From Sympetrum striolatum (taxonomy: Eukaryota; Arthropoda; Insecta; Odonata; Libellulidae): a DNA stretch of 64,000 nucleotides. Location: the NCBI GenBank assembly GCA_947579665.1, contig CANPUZ010000069.1:248001-312000 (forward strand), read 5' to 3'. The notes below the pieces were generated by a model. The model was not told the DNA's origin. It ran no database searches and saw only the letters and a list, made by a program, of their open reading frames with translations. Below are positions 21,701 to 35,900 of the stretch, one piece after another (the first letter of the stretch is position 1; each line of letters opens with the position of its first letter). A program made the position numbers and the translations under genes.

Positions 21701-24700
21701 TTTTTCCCTTAATTTTCCTTATTTTATCGAGATTTGACCAAAAAAAGCAAGAAAAACGAATAATTTTAGCGAAATATCAATTTTTATCCTCTTTTTTCCC
21801 TTAATTTTCCTTATTTTATCGAGATTTGACCGAAAAAAGCAAGAATAACAAATAATTTGAGCGAAATTTCAATTTTTTTCCTGTTTTTTTTCCTTAATTT
21901 TCCTTATTTTATCGAGATTTGACCAATAAAAGCAAGAAAAACGAAAAATTTTAGCGAAATATCAATTTTTATCATCTTTTTTCCCTTGATTTTCCTTATT
22001 TTATCGAGATTTGACCGAAAAAAGCAAGAAAAACGAATAATTTTAGCGAAAAATCAATTTTTATCCTCTTTTTTCCCTTAATTTTCCTTATTTTATCGAG
22101 ATTTGACCGAAAAATGCAAGAAAAACGAATAACTTTAGCGAAATTTCCATTTTTGTCCTCTTTTTTCCCTTAATTTTCCTTATTTTATCGAGATTTGACC
22201 GAAAAAAGGAAGAAAAACGAATAATGTTAGCGAAATATCAATTTTTATCCTCTTTTTTCCCTTAATTTTCCTTATTTTATCGAGATTTGACCGAAAAAAG
22301 AAAGAAAAAGTAATAATTTTAGCGAAATATCAATTTTTATCCTCTTTTTTCCCTTAATTTTCCTTATTTTATGGAGATTTGACCGAAAAAAGCAAGAAAA
22401 ACGAATAACTTTAGCGAAATTTCCATTTTTTTCCTCTTTTTTTCACTTAATTTTCCTTATTTTATCGAGATTTGACCGAAAAAAACAAGAAAAACGAATA
22501 ATTTTGGCGAAATTTCAATTTTTTTCCTCTTTTTTTCCCTTAATTTTCCTTATTTTATCAAGATTTGGCAGAAAAAAGCAAAAAAAACGAATAATTTTAG
22601 CGAAATTTCAATTTTTTTCCACTTTTTTTCCCTTAATTTTCCTTATTTTATCGAGATTTGACCGAAAAAAGCAAGAAAAACGAATAATTTTAGCGAAATA
22701 TTAATTTTTATCCTCTTTTTTCCCTTAATTTTCCTTATTTTATCGAGATTTGACCGAAAAAAGCAAGAAAAACGAATAATATTTGCGAAATTTAAATTTT
22801 TTTCCTCTTTTTTTCCCTTAATTTCCCTTATTTTATCGAGATTTGACCGAAAAAAGCAAGAAAAACGAATAATTTAAGCGAAAAATCAATTTTTATCATC
22901 TTTTTTCCCTTGATTTTCCTTATTTTATCGAGATTTGACCGAAAAAATCAAGAAAAACGAATAATTTTAGCGAAATTTCAATTTTTATCCTCTTTTTTTC
23001 CCTTAATTAATGGAGATTTAACCAAAAAAAGCAAGAAAACGAATAATAATAGCGAAATTTCAATTTTTTTCTACTTTTTTTCCCTTAATTTTCCTTATTT
23101 TATCGAGATTTGACCGAAAAAAGGAAGAAAAACGAATAATTTTAGCGAAATATCAATTTTTATCATCTTTTTTCCCTTGATTTTCCTTATTTTATCGAGA
23201 TTTGACCGAAAAAAGCAAGAAAAACGAATAATTTTATCGAAATTTCAATTTTTATCATCTTTTTTCCCTTGATTTTCCTTATTTTATCGAGATTTGACCG
23301 AAAAAAGCAAGAAAAACGAATAATTTTAGCGAAATATCAATTTTTATCCTCTTTTTTCCCTTAATTTTCCTTATTTTATCGAGATTTGACCGAAAAAAGC
23401 AAGAAAAACGAATAATTTGAGCGAAATTTCAATTTTTTTCCTGTTTTTTTCCCTTAATTTTCCTTATTTTATCGAGATTTGACCGAAAAAAGCAAGAAAA
23501 AGTAATAATTTTAGCGAAATATCAATTTTTATCCTCTTTTTTTCCCTTAATTTTCCTTATTTTATCTAGATTTGACCGAAAAAAGCAAGAAAAACGAATA
23601 ACTTTAGCGAAATTTCCATTTTTTTCCTCTTTTTTTCCCTTAATTTTCCTTATTTTATCGAGATTTGACCGAAAAAAGCAAGAAAAACGAATAATTTTAG
23701 CGAAATTTCAATTTTTTTCCTCTTTTTTTCCCTTAATTTTCCTTATTTTATCGAGATTTGGCCGAAAAAAGCAAGTAAAACGAATAATTTTAGCAAAATT
23801 TCAATTTTTTTCCTCATTTTTTCCCTTTATTTTCCTTATTTTATCGAGATTTGTCCGAAAAAAGCAATAAAAAACGAATTATTTTATCGAAATTTCAATT
23901 TTTATCCCTTAATTTTCCTTATTTTATCGAGATTTGACCGAAAAAAGCAAGAAAAACGAATAATTTTAGCGAAATTTCAATTTTTTTCCACTTTTTTTCC
24001 CTTAATTTTCCTTATTTTATCGAGATTTGACCGAAAAAAGCAAGAAAAACGAATAATTTTAGCGAAATATTAATTTTTATCCTCTTTTTTCCCTTAATTT
24101 TCCTTATTTTATCGAGATTTGACCGAAAAAAGCAAGAAAACGAATAATTTTAGCGAAATTTAAATTTTTTTCCTCTTTTTTCCCGTAATTTCCCTTATTT
24201 TATCGAGATTTGACCGAAAAAAGCAAGAAAAACGAATAATTTAAGCGAAATATCAATTTTTATCATCTTTTTTCCCTTGATTTTCCTTATTTTATCGAGA
24301 TTTGACCGAAAAAATCAAGAAAAACGAATAATTTTATCGAAATTTCAATTTTTATCATCTTTTTTCCCTTGATTTTCCTTATATAATCGAGATTTGACCG
24401 CAAAAAGCAAGAAAAACGAATAATTTTAGCGAAATTTCAATTTTTTTCCTCTTTTTTTCCCTTAATTTTCCTTAGTTTATTGAGATTTGTCCGAAAAAAG
24501 CAAGAAAAACGAATAATTTTAGCGAAATTTCAATTTTTATCCACTTTTTTTCCCTTAATTAATGGAGATTTAACCGAAAAAAGCAAGAAAACGAATAATA
24601 ATAGCGAAATTTCAATTTTTTTCTTCTTTTTTTCCCTTAATTTTCCTTATTTTATCGAGATTTGACCGAAAAAAGGAAGAAAAACGAACAATTTTAGCGA

Positions 24701-26384
24701 AATATCAATTTTTATCATCTTTTTTCCCTTGATTTTCCTTATTTTATCGAGATTTGACCGAAAAAAGCAAGAAAAACGAATAATTTTATCGAAATTTCAA
24801 TTTTTATCATCTTTTTTCCCTTGATTTTCCTTATTTTATCGAGATTTGACCGAAAAAAGCAAGAAAAACGAATAATTTTAGCGAAATATCAATTTTTATC
24901 CTCTTTTTTCCCTTAATTTTCCTTATTTTATCGAGATTTGACCGAAAAGAGCAAGAAAAACGAATAATTTCAGCGAAATTTCAATTTTTTTTAATCTTTT
25001 TTTCCCTTAATTTTCCTTATTTTATCGAGATTTGACCGAAAAAAGCAAGAAAAAGAATAATTTTAGCGAAATATCAATTTTTATCATCTTTTTCCCCTTG
25101 ATTTTCCTTATTTAATCGAGATTTGACCGAAAAAAGCAAGAAAAACGAATAACTTTAGCGAAATTTCCATTTTTGTCCTCTTTTTTCCCTTAATTTTCCT
25201 TATTTTATCGAGATTTGACCGAAAAAAGCAAGAAAAACGAATAATGTTAGCGAAATATCAATTTTTATCCTCTTTTTTCCCTTAATTTTCCTTATTTTAT
25301 CGAGATTTGACCGAAAAAAGCAAGAAAAACGAATAATTTGAGCGAAATTTCAATTTTTTTCCTGTTTTTTTCCCTTAATTTTCCTAATGTTATCGAGATT
25401 TGACCGAAAAAAGCAAGAAAAAGTAATAATTTTATCGAAATATCATTTTTTAATCCTCTTTTTTTCCCTTAATTTTCCTTATTTTATCGAGATTTGACCG
25501 AAAAAAGCAAGAAAAACGAATAATTTTAGCGAAATCTCAATTTTTTTCCTCATTTTTTCCTTAATTTTCCTTAGTTTATCGAGATTTGACCAAAAAAAAC
25601 AAGAAAAACGAATAATTTTAGCAAAATTTCAATTTTTATCCCCTTTTTTTCCCTTAATTTTCCTTATTTTATCGAGATTTGACCGAAAAAAGCAAGAAAA
25701 ACGAATAATTTTAGCGAAATTTCAATTTTTTTCCTCTTTTTTTCCATTAATTTTCCTTATTTTATCGATATTTGACCGAAAAAAGCAAGAAAAACGAATA
25801 ATTTTTGCGAAATATCAATTTTTATCCTCTTTTTTCCCTTAATTTTCCTTATTTTATCGAGATTTGACCGAAAAAAGCAAGAAAAACGAATAATTTGAGC
25901 GAAATTTAAATTTTTTTCCTGTTTTTTTCCCTTAATTTTCCTTATTTTATCGAGATTTGACCAATAAAAGCAAGAAAAACGAATAATTTTAGCGAAATAT
26001 CAATTTTTATCATCTTTTTTCCCTTGATTTTCCTTATTTTATCGAGATTTGACCGAAAAAAGCAAGAAAAACGAATAATTTTAGCGAAATATCAATTTTT
26101 ATCCTCTTTTTTTCCCTTAATTTTCCTTATTTAATCGAGATTTGACCGAAAAAAGCAAGAAAAACGAATAACTTTAGCGAAATTTCCATTTTTGTCCTCT
26201 TTTTTCCCTTAATTTTCCTTATTTTATCGAGATTTGACCGAAAAAAGCAAGAAAAACGAATAATGTTAGCGAAATATCAATTTTTATCCTCTTTTTTCCC
26301 TTAATTTTCCTTATTTTATCGAGATTTGACCGAAAAAAGCAAGAAAAACGAATAATTTGAGCGAAATTTCAATTATTTTCCTGT
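21700..26384 (+). repeat. 4685-bp tandem duplication, copy A
   Basis: This is repeated from about 26385. Paired landmarks include gaccaataaaagc (21921/26606), ttccatttttgtcc (22147/26832), the ttaatggag series (22910/27585 and 24480/29156) and agtaataattttatcg (25422/30101). The offset shifts by single-monomer steps: copy A has two extra monomers near 22.4-22.5 kb, and three monomers are missing near 22.58 kb, where ggcagaaaaaagcaaaaa marks a fusion. Confidence 0.82.
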
Positions 26385-27966
26385 TTTTTTCCCTTAATTT
26401 TCCTTATTTTATCGAGATTTGACCGAAAAAAGCAAGAAAAACGAATAATTTTAGCGAAATATCAATTTTTATCCTCTTTTTTCCCTTAATTTTCCTTATT
26501 TTATCGAGATTTGACCGAAAAAAGCAAAAAAAACGAATAATTTGAGCGAAATTTCAATTTTTTTCCTGTTTTTTTTCCTTAATTTTCCTTATTTTATCGA
26601 GATTTGACCAATAAAAGCAAGAAAAACGAAACATTTTAGCGAAATATCAATCTTTATCATCTTTTTTCCCTTGATTTTCCTTATTTTATCGAGATTTGAC
26701 CGAAAAAAGCAAGAAAAACGAATAATTTTAGCGAAATATCAATTTTTATCCTCTTTTTCCCCTTAATTTTCCTTATTTTATCGAGATTTGACCGAAAAAT
26801 GCAAGAAAAACGAATAACTTTAGCGAAATTTCCATTTTTGTCCTCTTTTTTCCCTTAATTTTCCTTATTTTATCGAGATTTGACCGAAAAAAGGAAGAAA
26901 AACGAATAATGTTAGCGAAATATCAATTTTTATCCTCTTTTTTCCCTTAATTTTCCTTATTTTATCGAGATTTGACCGAAAAAAGCAAGAAAAAGTAATA
27001 ATTTTAGCGAAATATCAATTTTTATCCTCTTTTTTTCCCTTAATTTTCCTTATTTTATCGAGATTTGGCAGAAAAAAGCAAGTAAAACGAATAATTTTAG
27101 CAAAATTTCTATTTTTTTCCTCATTTTTTCCCTTTATTTTCCTTATTGTATCGAGATTTGTCCGAAAAAAGCAAGAAAAACGAATAATTTTATCGAAATT
27201 TCAATTTTTATCCCTTAATTTTCCTTATTTTATCGAGATTTGACCGAAAAAAGCAAGAAAAACGAATAATTTTAGCGAAATTTCAATTTTCTTCCACTTT
27301 TTTTCCCTTAATTTTCCTTATTTTATCGAGATTTGACCGAAAAAAGCAAGAAAAACGAATAATTTTAGCGAAATATTAATTTTTATCCTCTTTTTTCCCT
27401 TAATTTTCCTTATTTTATCGAGATTTGACCGAAAAAAGCAAGAAAAACGAATAATATTTGCGAAATTTCAATTTTTTTCCTCTTTTTTTCCCTTAATTTC
27501 CCTTATTTTATCGAGATTTGACCGAAAAAAGCAAGAAAAACGAATAATTTAAGCGAAAAATCAATTTTTATCATCTTTTTTCCCTTGATTTTACTTATTT
27601 TATCGAGATTTGACCGAAAAAATCAAGAAAAACGAATAATTTTAGCGAAATTTCAATTTTTATCCTCTTTTTTTCCCTTAATTAATGGAGATTTAACCGA
27701 AAAAAGCAAGAAAACGAATAATAATAGCGAAATTTCAATTTTTTTCTACTTTTTTTCCCTTAATTTTCCTTATTTTATCGAGATTTGACCGAAAAAAGGA
27801 AGAAAAACGAATAATTTTAGCGAAATATCAATTTTTATCATCTTTTTTCCCTTGATTTTCCTTATTTTATCGAGATTTGACCGAAAAAAGCAAGAAAAAC
27901 GAATAATTTTATCGAAATTTCAATTTTTATCATCTTTTTTCCCTTGATTTTCCTTATTTTATCGAG

Positions 27967-30353
27967 ATTTGACCGAAAAAAGCAAGAAAAACGAATAATT
28001 TTAGCGAAATATCAATTTTTATCCTCTTTTTTCCCTTAATTTTCCTTATTTTATCGAGATTTGACCGAAAAAAGCAAGAAAAACGAATAATTTGAGCGAA
28101 ATTTCAATTTTTTTCCTGTTTTTTTCCCTTAATTTTCCTTATTTTATCGAGATTTGACCGAAAAAAGCAAGAAAAAGTAATAATTTTAGCGAAATATCAA
28201 TTTTTATCCTCTTTTTTTCCCTTAATTTTCCTTATTTTATCGAGATTTGACCGAAAAAAGCAAGAAAAACGAATAACTTTAGCGAAATTTCCATTTTTTT
28301 CCTCTTTTTTTCCCTTAATTTTCCTTATTTTATCGAGATTTGACCGAAAAAAGCAAGAAAAACGAATAATTTTAGCGAAATTTCAATTTTTTTCCTCTTT
28401 TTTTCCCTTAATTTTCCTTATTTTATCGAGATTTGGCCGAAAAAAGCAAGTAAAACGAATAATTTTAGCAAAATTTCAATTTTTTTCCTCATTTTTTCCC
28501 TTTATTTTCCTTATTTTATCGAGATTTGTCCGAAAAAAGCAATAAAAAACGAATTATTTTATCGAAATTTCAATTTTTATCCCTTAATTTTCCTTATTTT
28601 ATCGAGATTTGACCGAAAAAAGCAAGAAAAACGAATAATTTTAGCGAAATTTCAATTTTTTTCCACTTTTTTTCCCTTAATTTTCCTTATTTTATCGAGA
28701 TTTGACCGAAAAAAGCAAGAAAAACGAATAATTTTAGCGAAATATTAATTTTTATCCTCTTTTTTCCCTTAATTTTCCTTATTTTATCGAGATTTGACCG
28801 AAAAAAGCAAGAAAACGAATAATTTTAGCGAAATTTAAATTTTTTTCCTCTTTTTTTCCCTTAATTTCCCTTATTTTATCGAGATTTGACCGAAAAAAGC
28901 AAGAAAAACGAATAATTTAAGCGAAATATCAATTTTTATCATCTTTTTTCCCTTGATTTTCCTTATTTTATCGAGATTTGACCGAAAAAATCAAGAAAAA
29001 CGAATAATTTTATCGAAATTTCAATTTTTATCATCTTTTTTCCCTTGATTTTCCTTATATAATCGAGATTTGACCGCAAAAAGCAAGAAAAACGAATAAT
29101 TTTAGCGAAATTTCAATTTTTTTCCTCTTTTTTTCCCTTAATTTTCCTTAGTTTATTGAGATTTGTCCGAAAAAAGCAAGAAAAACGAATAATTTTAGCG
29201 AAATTTCAATTTTTATCCTCTTTTTTTCCCTTAATTAATGGAGATTTAACCGAAAAAAGCAAGAAAACGAATAATAATAGCGAAATTTCAATTTTTTTCT
29301 TCTTTTTTTCCCTTAATTTTCCTTATTTTATCGAGATTTGACCGAAAAAAGGAAGAAAAACGAATAATTTTAGCGAAATATCAATTTTTATCATCTTTTT
29401 TCCCTTGATTTTCCTTATTTTATCGAGATTTGACCGAAAAAAGCAAGAAAAACGAATAATTTTATCGAAATTTCAATTTTTATCATCTTTTTTCCCTTGA
29501 TTTTCCTTATTTTATCGAGATTTGACCGAAAAAAGCAAGAAAAACGAATAATTTTAGCGAAATATCAATTTTTATCCTCTTTTTTTCCCTTAATTTTCCT
29601 TATTTTATCGAGATTTGACCGAAAAGAGCAAGAAAAACGAATAATTTCAGCGAAATTTCAATTTTTTTTAATCTTTTTTTCCCTTAATTTTCCTTATTTT
29701 ATCGAGATTTGACCGAAAAAAGCAAGAAAAACGAATAATTTTAGCGAAATATCAATTTTTATCATCTTTTTCCCCTTGATTTTCCTTATTTAATCGAGAT
29801 TTGACCGAAAAAAGCAAGAAAAACGAATAACTTTAGCGAAATTTCCATTTTTGTCCTCTTTTTTCCCTTAATTTTCCTTATTTTATCGAGATTTGACCGA
29901 AAAAAGCAAGAAAAACGAATAATGTTAGCGAAATATCAATTTTTATCCTCTTTTTTCCCTTAATTTTCCTTATTTTATCGAGATTTGACCGAAAAAAGCA
30001 AGAAAAACGAATAATTTGAGCGAAATTTCAATTTTTTTCCTGTTTTTTTCCCTTAATTTTCCTAATGTTATCGAGATTTGACCGAAAAAAGCAAGAAAAA
30101 GTAATAATTTTATCGAAATATCATTTTTTAATCCTCTTTTTTCCCTTAATTTTCCTTATTTTATCGAGATTTGACCGAAAAAAGCAAGAAAAACAAATAA
30201 TTTTAGCGAAATCTCAATTTTTTTCCTCATTTTTTCCTTAATTTTCCTTATTTTATCGAGATTTGACCGAAAAAAGCAAGAAAAACGAATAATTTGAGCG
30301 AAATTTCAATTTTTTTCCTCTTTTTTTCCATTAATTTTCCTTATTTTATCGAT
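27967..30353 (+). repeat. 2387-bp tandem duplication, copy 1
   Basis: This is followed directly by copy 2 at 30354-32740, with the match running on to about 32930. Landmarks at a constant 2387-bp offset include the ttattgag monomer (29156/31543), the gaaaagagc/cagcg monomer (29497/31884 block) and acaaataat with gcgaaatctc (30193/32580). Differences are few. Confidence 0.9.
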
Positions 30354-32930
30354 ATTTGACCGAAAAAAGCAAGAAAAACGAATAATTTTAGCGAAATATC
30401 AATTTTTATCCTCTTTTTTCCCTTAATTTTCCTTATTTTATCGAGATTTGACCGAAAAAAGCAAGAAAAACGAATAATTTGAGCGAAATTTCAATTTTTT
30501 TCCTGTTTTTTTCCCTTAATTTTCCTTATTTTATCGAGATTTGACCGAAAAAAGCAAGAAAAAGTAATAATTTTAGCGAAATATCAATTTTTATCCTCTT
30601 TTTTTCCCTTAATTTTCCTTATTTTATCGAGATTTGACCGAAAAAAGCAAGAAAAACGAATAACTTTAGCGAAATTTCCATTTTTTTCCTCTTTTTTTCC
30701 CTTAATTTTCCTTATTTTATCGAGATTTGACCGAAAAAAGCAAGAAAAACGAATAATTTTAGCGAAATTTCAATTTTTTTCCTCTTTTTTTCCCTTAATT
30801 TTCCTTATTTTATCGAGATTTGGCCGAAAAAAGCAAGTAAAACGAATAATTTTAGCAAAATTTCAATTTTTTTCCTCATTTTTTCCCTTTATTTTCCTTA
30901 TTTTATCGAGATTTGTCCGAAAAAAGCAATAAAAAACGAATTATTTTATCGAAATTTCAATTTTTATCCCTTAATTTTCCTTATTTTATCGAGATTTGAC
31001 CGAAAAAAGCAAGAAAAACGAATAATTTTAGCGAAATTTCAATTTTTTTCCACTTTTTTTCCCTTAATTTTCCTTATTTTATCGAGATTTGACCGAAAAA
31101 AGCAAGAAAAACGAATAATTTTAGCGAAATATTAATTTTTATCCTCTTTTTTCCCTTAATTTTCCTTATTTTATCGAGATTTGACCGAAAAAAGCAAGAA
31201 AACGAATAATTTTAGCGAAATTTAAATTTTTTTCCTCTTTTTTTCCCTTAATTTCCCTTATTTTATCGAGATTTGACCGAAAAAAGCAAGAAAAACGAAT
31301 AATTTAAGCGAAATATCAATTTTTATCATCTTTTTTCCCTTGATTTTCCTTATTTTATCGAGATTTGACCGAAAAAATCAAGAAAAACAAATAATTTTAT
31401 CGAAATTTCAATTTTTATCATCTTTTTTCCCTTGATTTTCCTTATATAATCGAGATTTGACCGCAAAAAGCAAGAAAAACGAATAATTTTAGCGAAATTT
31501 CAATTTTTTTCCTCTTTTTTTCCCTTAATTTTCCTTAGTTTATTGAGATTTGTCCGAAAAAAGCAAGAAAAACGAATAATTTTAGCGAAATTTCAATTTT
31601 TATCCTCTTTTTTTCCCTTAATTAATGGAGATTTAACCGAAAAAAGCAAGAAAACGAATAATAATAGCGAAATTTCAATTTTTTTCTTCTTTTTTTCCCT
31701 TAATTTTCCTTATTTTATCGAGATTTGACCGAAAAAAGGAAGAAAAACGAATAATTTTAGCGAAATATCAATTTTTATCATCTTTTTTCCCTTGATTTTC
31801 CTTATTTTATCGAGATTTGACCGAAAAAAGCAAGAAAAACGAATAATTTTATCGAAATTTCAATTTTTATCATCTTTTTTCCCTTGATTTTCCTTATTTT
31901 ATCGAGATTTGACCGAAAAAAGCAAGAAAAACGAATAATTTTAGCGAAATATCAATTTTTATCCTCTTTTTTTCCCTTAATTTTCCTTATTTTATCGAGA
32001 TTTGACCGAAAAGAGCAAGAAAAACGAATAATTTCAGCGAAATTTCAATTTTTTTTAATCTTTTTTTCCCTTAATTTTCCTTATTTTATCGAGATTTGAC
32101 CGAAAAAAGCAAGAAAAACGAATAATTTTAGCGAAATATCAATTTTTATCATCTTTTTCCCCTTGATTTTCCTTATTTAATCGAGATTTGACCGAAAAAA
32201 GCAAGAAAAACGAATAACTTTAGCGAAATTTCCATTTTTGTCCTCTTTTTTCCCTTAATTTTCCTTATTTTATCGAGATTTGACCGAAAAAAGCAAGAAA
32301 AACGAATAATGTTAGCGAAATATCAATTTTTATCCTCTTTTTTCCCTTAATTTTCCTTATTTTATCGAGATTTGACCGAAAAAAGCAAGAAAAACGAATA
32401 ATTTGAGCGAAATTTCAATTTTTTTCCTGTTTTTTTCCCTTAATTTTCCTAATGTTATCGAGATTTGACCGAAAAAAGCAAGAAAAAGTAATAATTTTAT
32501 CGAAATATCATTTTTTAATCCTCTTTTTTTCCCTTAATTTTCCTTATTTTATCGAGATTTGACCGAAAAAAGCAAGAAAAACAAATAATTTTAGCGAAAT
32601 CTCAATTTTTTTCCTCATTTTTTCCTTAATTTTCCTTATTTTATCGAGATTTGACCGAAAAAAGCAAGAAAAACGAATAATTTGAGCGAAATTTCAATTT
32701 TTTTCCTCTTTTTTTCCATTAATTTTCCTTATTTTATCGATATTTGACCGAAAAAAGCAAGAAAAACGAATAATTTTAGCGAAATATCAATTTTTATCCT
32801 CTTTTTTCCCTTAATTTTCCTTATTTTATCGAGATTTGACCGAAAAAAGCAAGAAAAACGAATAATTTGAGCGAAATTTCAATTTTTTTCCTGTTTTTTT
32901 CCCTTAATTTTCCTTATTTTATCGAGATTT
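30354..32930 (+). repeat. 2387-bp tandem duplication, copy 2
   Basis: Near-identical to 27967-30353, plus about 190 bp of a third partial copy. The loss of one monomer (ttagtttatcg to tatcccc) near 30240 is shared at 32627 and is absent at 39678. It therefore occurred before this duplication. Confidence 0.9.
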
Positions 32931-35900
32931 GACCAATAAAAGCAAGAAAAACGAATAATTTTAGCGAAATATCAATTTTTATCATCTTTTTTCCCTTGAT
33001 TTTCCTTATTTTATCGAGATTTGACCGAAAAAAGCAAGAAAAACGAATAATTTTAGCGAAATATCAATTTTTATCCTCTTTTTTTCCCTTAATTTTCCTT
33101 ATTTAATCGAGATTTGACCGAAAAAAGCAAGAAAAACGAATAACTTTAGCGAAATTTCCATTTTTGTCCTCTTTTTTCCCTTAATTTTCCTTATTTTATC
33201 GAGATTTGACCGAAAAAAGCAAGAAAAACGAATAATGTTAGCGAAATATCAATTTTTATCCTCTTTTTTCCCTTAATTTTCCTTATTTTATCGAGATTTG
33301 ACCGAAAAAAGCAAGAAAAACGAATAATTTGAGCGAAATTTCAATTATTTTCCTGTTTTTTTCCCTTAATTTTCCTTATTTTATCGAGATTTGACCGAAA
33401 AAAGCAAGAAAAAGTAATAATTTTAGCGAAATATCAATTTTATCCTCTTTTTTTCCCTTAATTTTCCTTATTTTATCGAGATTTGACCGAAAAAAGCAAG
33501 AAAAACGAATAACTTTATCGAAATTTCCATTTTTTTCCTCTTTTTTTCCCTTAGTTTTCCTTATTTTATCGAGATTTGACCGAAAAAAGCAAGAAAAACG
33601 AATAATTTTAGCGAAATTTCAATTTTTTTCCTCTTTTTTTCCCTTAATTTTCCTTATTTTATCGAGATTTGGCCGAAAAAAGCAAGTAAAACGAATAATT
33701 TTAGCAAAATTTCAATTTTTTTCCTCATTTTTTCCCTTTATTTTCCTTATTTTATCGAGATTTGTCCGAAAAAAGCAAGAAAAACGAATAATTTTATCGA
33801 AATTTCATTTTTTATCCCTTAATTTTCCTTATTTTATCGAGATTTGACCGAAAAAAGCAAGAAAAACGAATAATTTTAGCGAAATTTCAATTTTTTCCAC
33901 TTTTTTTCCCTTAATTTTCCTTATTTTATCGAGATTTGACCGAAAAAAGCAAGAAAAACGAATAATTTTAGCGAAATATTAATTTTTATCCTCTTTTTTT
34001 CCTTAATTTTCCTTATTTTATCGAGATTTGACCGAAAAAAGCAAGAAAAACGAATAATTTTAGCGAAATTTAAATTTTTTTCCTCTTTTTTTCCCTTAAT
34101 TTCCCTTATTTTATCGAGATTTGACCGAAAAAAGCAAGAAAAACGAATAATTTAAGCGAAATATCAATTTTTATCATCTTTTTTCCCTTGATTTTCCTTA
34201 TTTTATCGAGCTTTGACCGAAAAAATCAAGAAAAACGAATAACTTTATAGAAATTTCAATTTTTATCACCTTTTTTCCCTTGATTTTCCTAATATAATCA
34301 AGATTTGACCGCAAAAAGCAAGAAAAACGAATAATTTTAGCGAAATTTCAATTTTTTTCCTCTTTTTTTCCCTAAATTTTCCTTAGTTTATTGAGATTTG
34401 TCCGAAAAAATCAAGAAAAACGAATAATTTTAGCGAAATTTCAATTTTTATCCTGTTTTTTTCCCTTAATTAATGGAGATTTAACCGAAAAAAGGAAGAA
34501 AAACGAATAATTTTAGCGAAATATCAATTTTTATCATCTTTTTTCCCTTAATTTTCCTTATTTTATCGAGATTTGACCGAAAAAAGCAAGAAAAACGAAT
34601 AATTTTAGCGAAATATCAATTTTTATCCTCTTTTTTTCCCTTAATTTACCTTATTTTATCGAGATTTGACCGAAAAAAGCAAGAAAAACGAATAACTTTA
34701 GCGAAATTTCCATTTTTGTCCTCTTTTTTCCCTTAATTTTCCTTATTTTATCGAGATTTGACCGAAAAAAGCAAGAAAAACGAATAATGTTAGCGAAATA
34801 TCAATTTTTATCCTCTTTTTTCCCTTAATTTTCCTTATTTTATCGAGATTTGACCGAAAAAAGCAAGAAAAAGTAATAATTTTAGCGAAATATCAATTTT
34901 TATCCTCTTTTTTTCCCTTAATATTCCTTATTTTATCGAGATTTGACCGAAAAAAGCAAGAAAAACGAATAACTTTAGCGAAATTTCAATTTTTTTCCAC
35001 TTTTTTTCCCTTAATTTTCCTTATTTTATCGAGATTTGACCGAAAAAAGCAAGAAAAACGAATAATTTTAGCGAAATTTCAATATTTTTCCTCTTTTTTT
35101 CCCTTAATTTTCCTTATTTTATCGAGATTTGGCCGAAAAAAGCAAGTAAAACGAATAATTTTAGCAAAATTTCAATTTTTTTCCTAATTTTTTCCCTTTA
35201 TTTTCCTTATTTTATCGAGATTTGTCCGAAAAAAGCAAGAAAAACGAATAATATTATGGAAATTTCAATTTTTATCCCTTAATTTTCCTTATTTTATCGA
35301 GATTTGACCGAAAAAAGCAAGAAAAACGAATTTTTTTAGCGAAATTTCAATTTTTTTCCACTTTTTTTCCCTTAATTTTCCTTATTTTATCGAGATTTGA
35401 CCGAAAAAAGCAAGAAAAACGAATAATTTTAGCGAAATATTAATTTTTATCCTCTTTTTTCCCTTAATTTTCCTTATTTTATCGAGATGTGACCGAAAAA
35501 AGCAAGAAAAACGAATAATTTTAGCAAAATTTAAATTTTTTTCCTCTTTTTTACCCTTAATTTCCCTTATTTTATCGAGATTTGACCGAAAAAAGCAAGA
35601 AAAACGAATAATTTGAGCGAAATATCAATTTTTATCATCTTTCTTCCCTATTTTATCGAGATTTGACCGAAAAAATCAAGAAAAACGAATAACTTTATCG
35701 AAATTTCAATTTTTATCATCTTTTTTCCCTTGATTTTCCTTATTTTATCGAGATTTGACCGAAAAAAGCAAGAAAAACGAATTATTTTAGCGAAATTTCA
35801 ATTTTTTTCCACTTTTTTTCCCTTAATTTTCCTTATTTTATCGAGATTTGACCGAAAAAAGCAAGAAAAACGAATAATTTTAGCGAAATATTAATTTTTA

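Larger units (their letters stand above)
26385..33412 (+). repeat. 4685-bp tandem duplication, copy B (expanded)
   Basis: This is the second copy of 21700-26384. It is longer because it holds an internal 2387-bp tandem duplication. The end of copy A (about 25959-26440) matches 32931-33412 at an offset of 6972 bp, which equals 4685 plus 2387 minus one lost 93-bp monomer and small indels. That arithmetic supports the order of events: the 4685-bp duplication came first and the 2387-bp one second. Confidence 0.82.
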
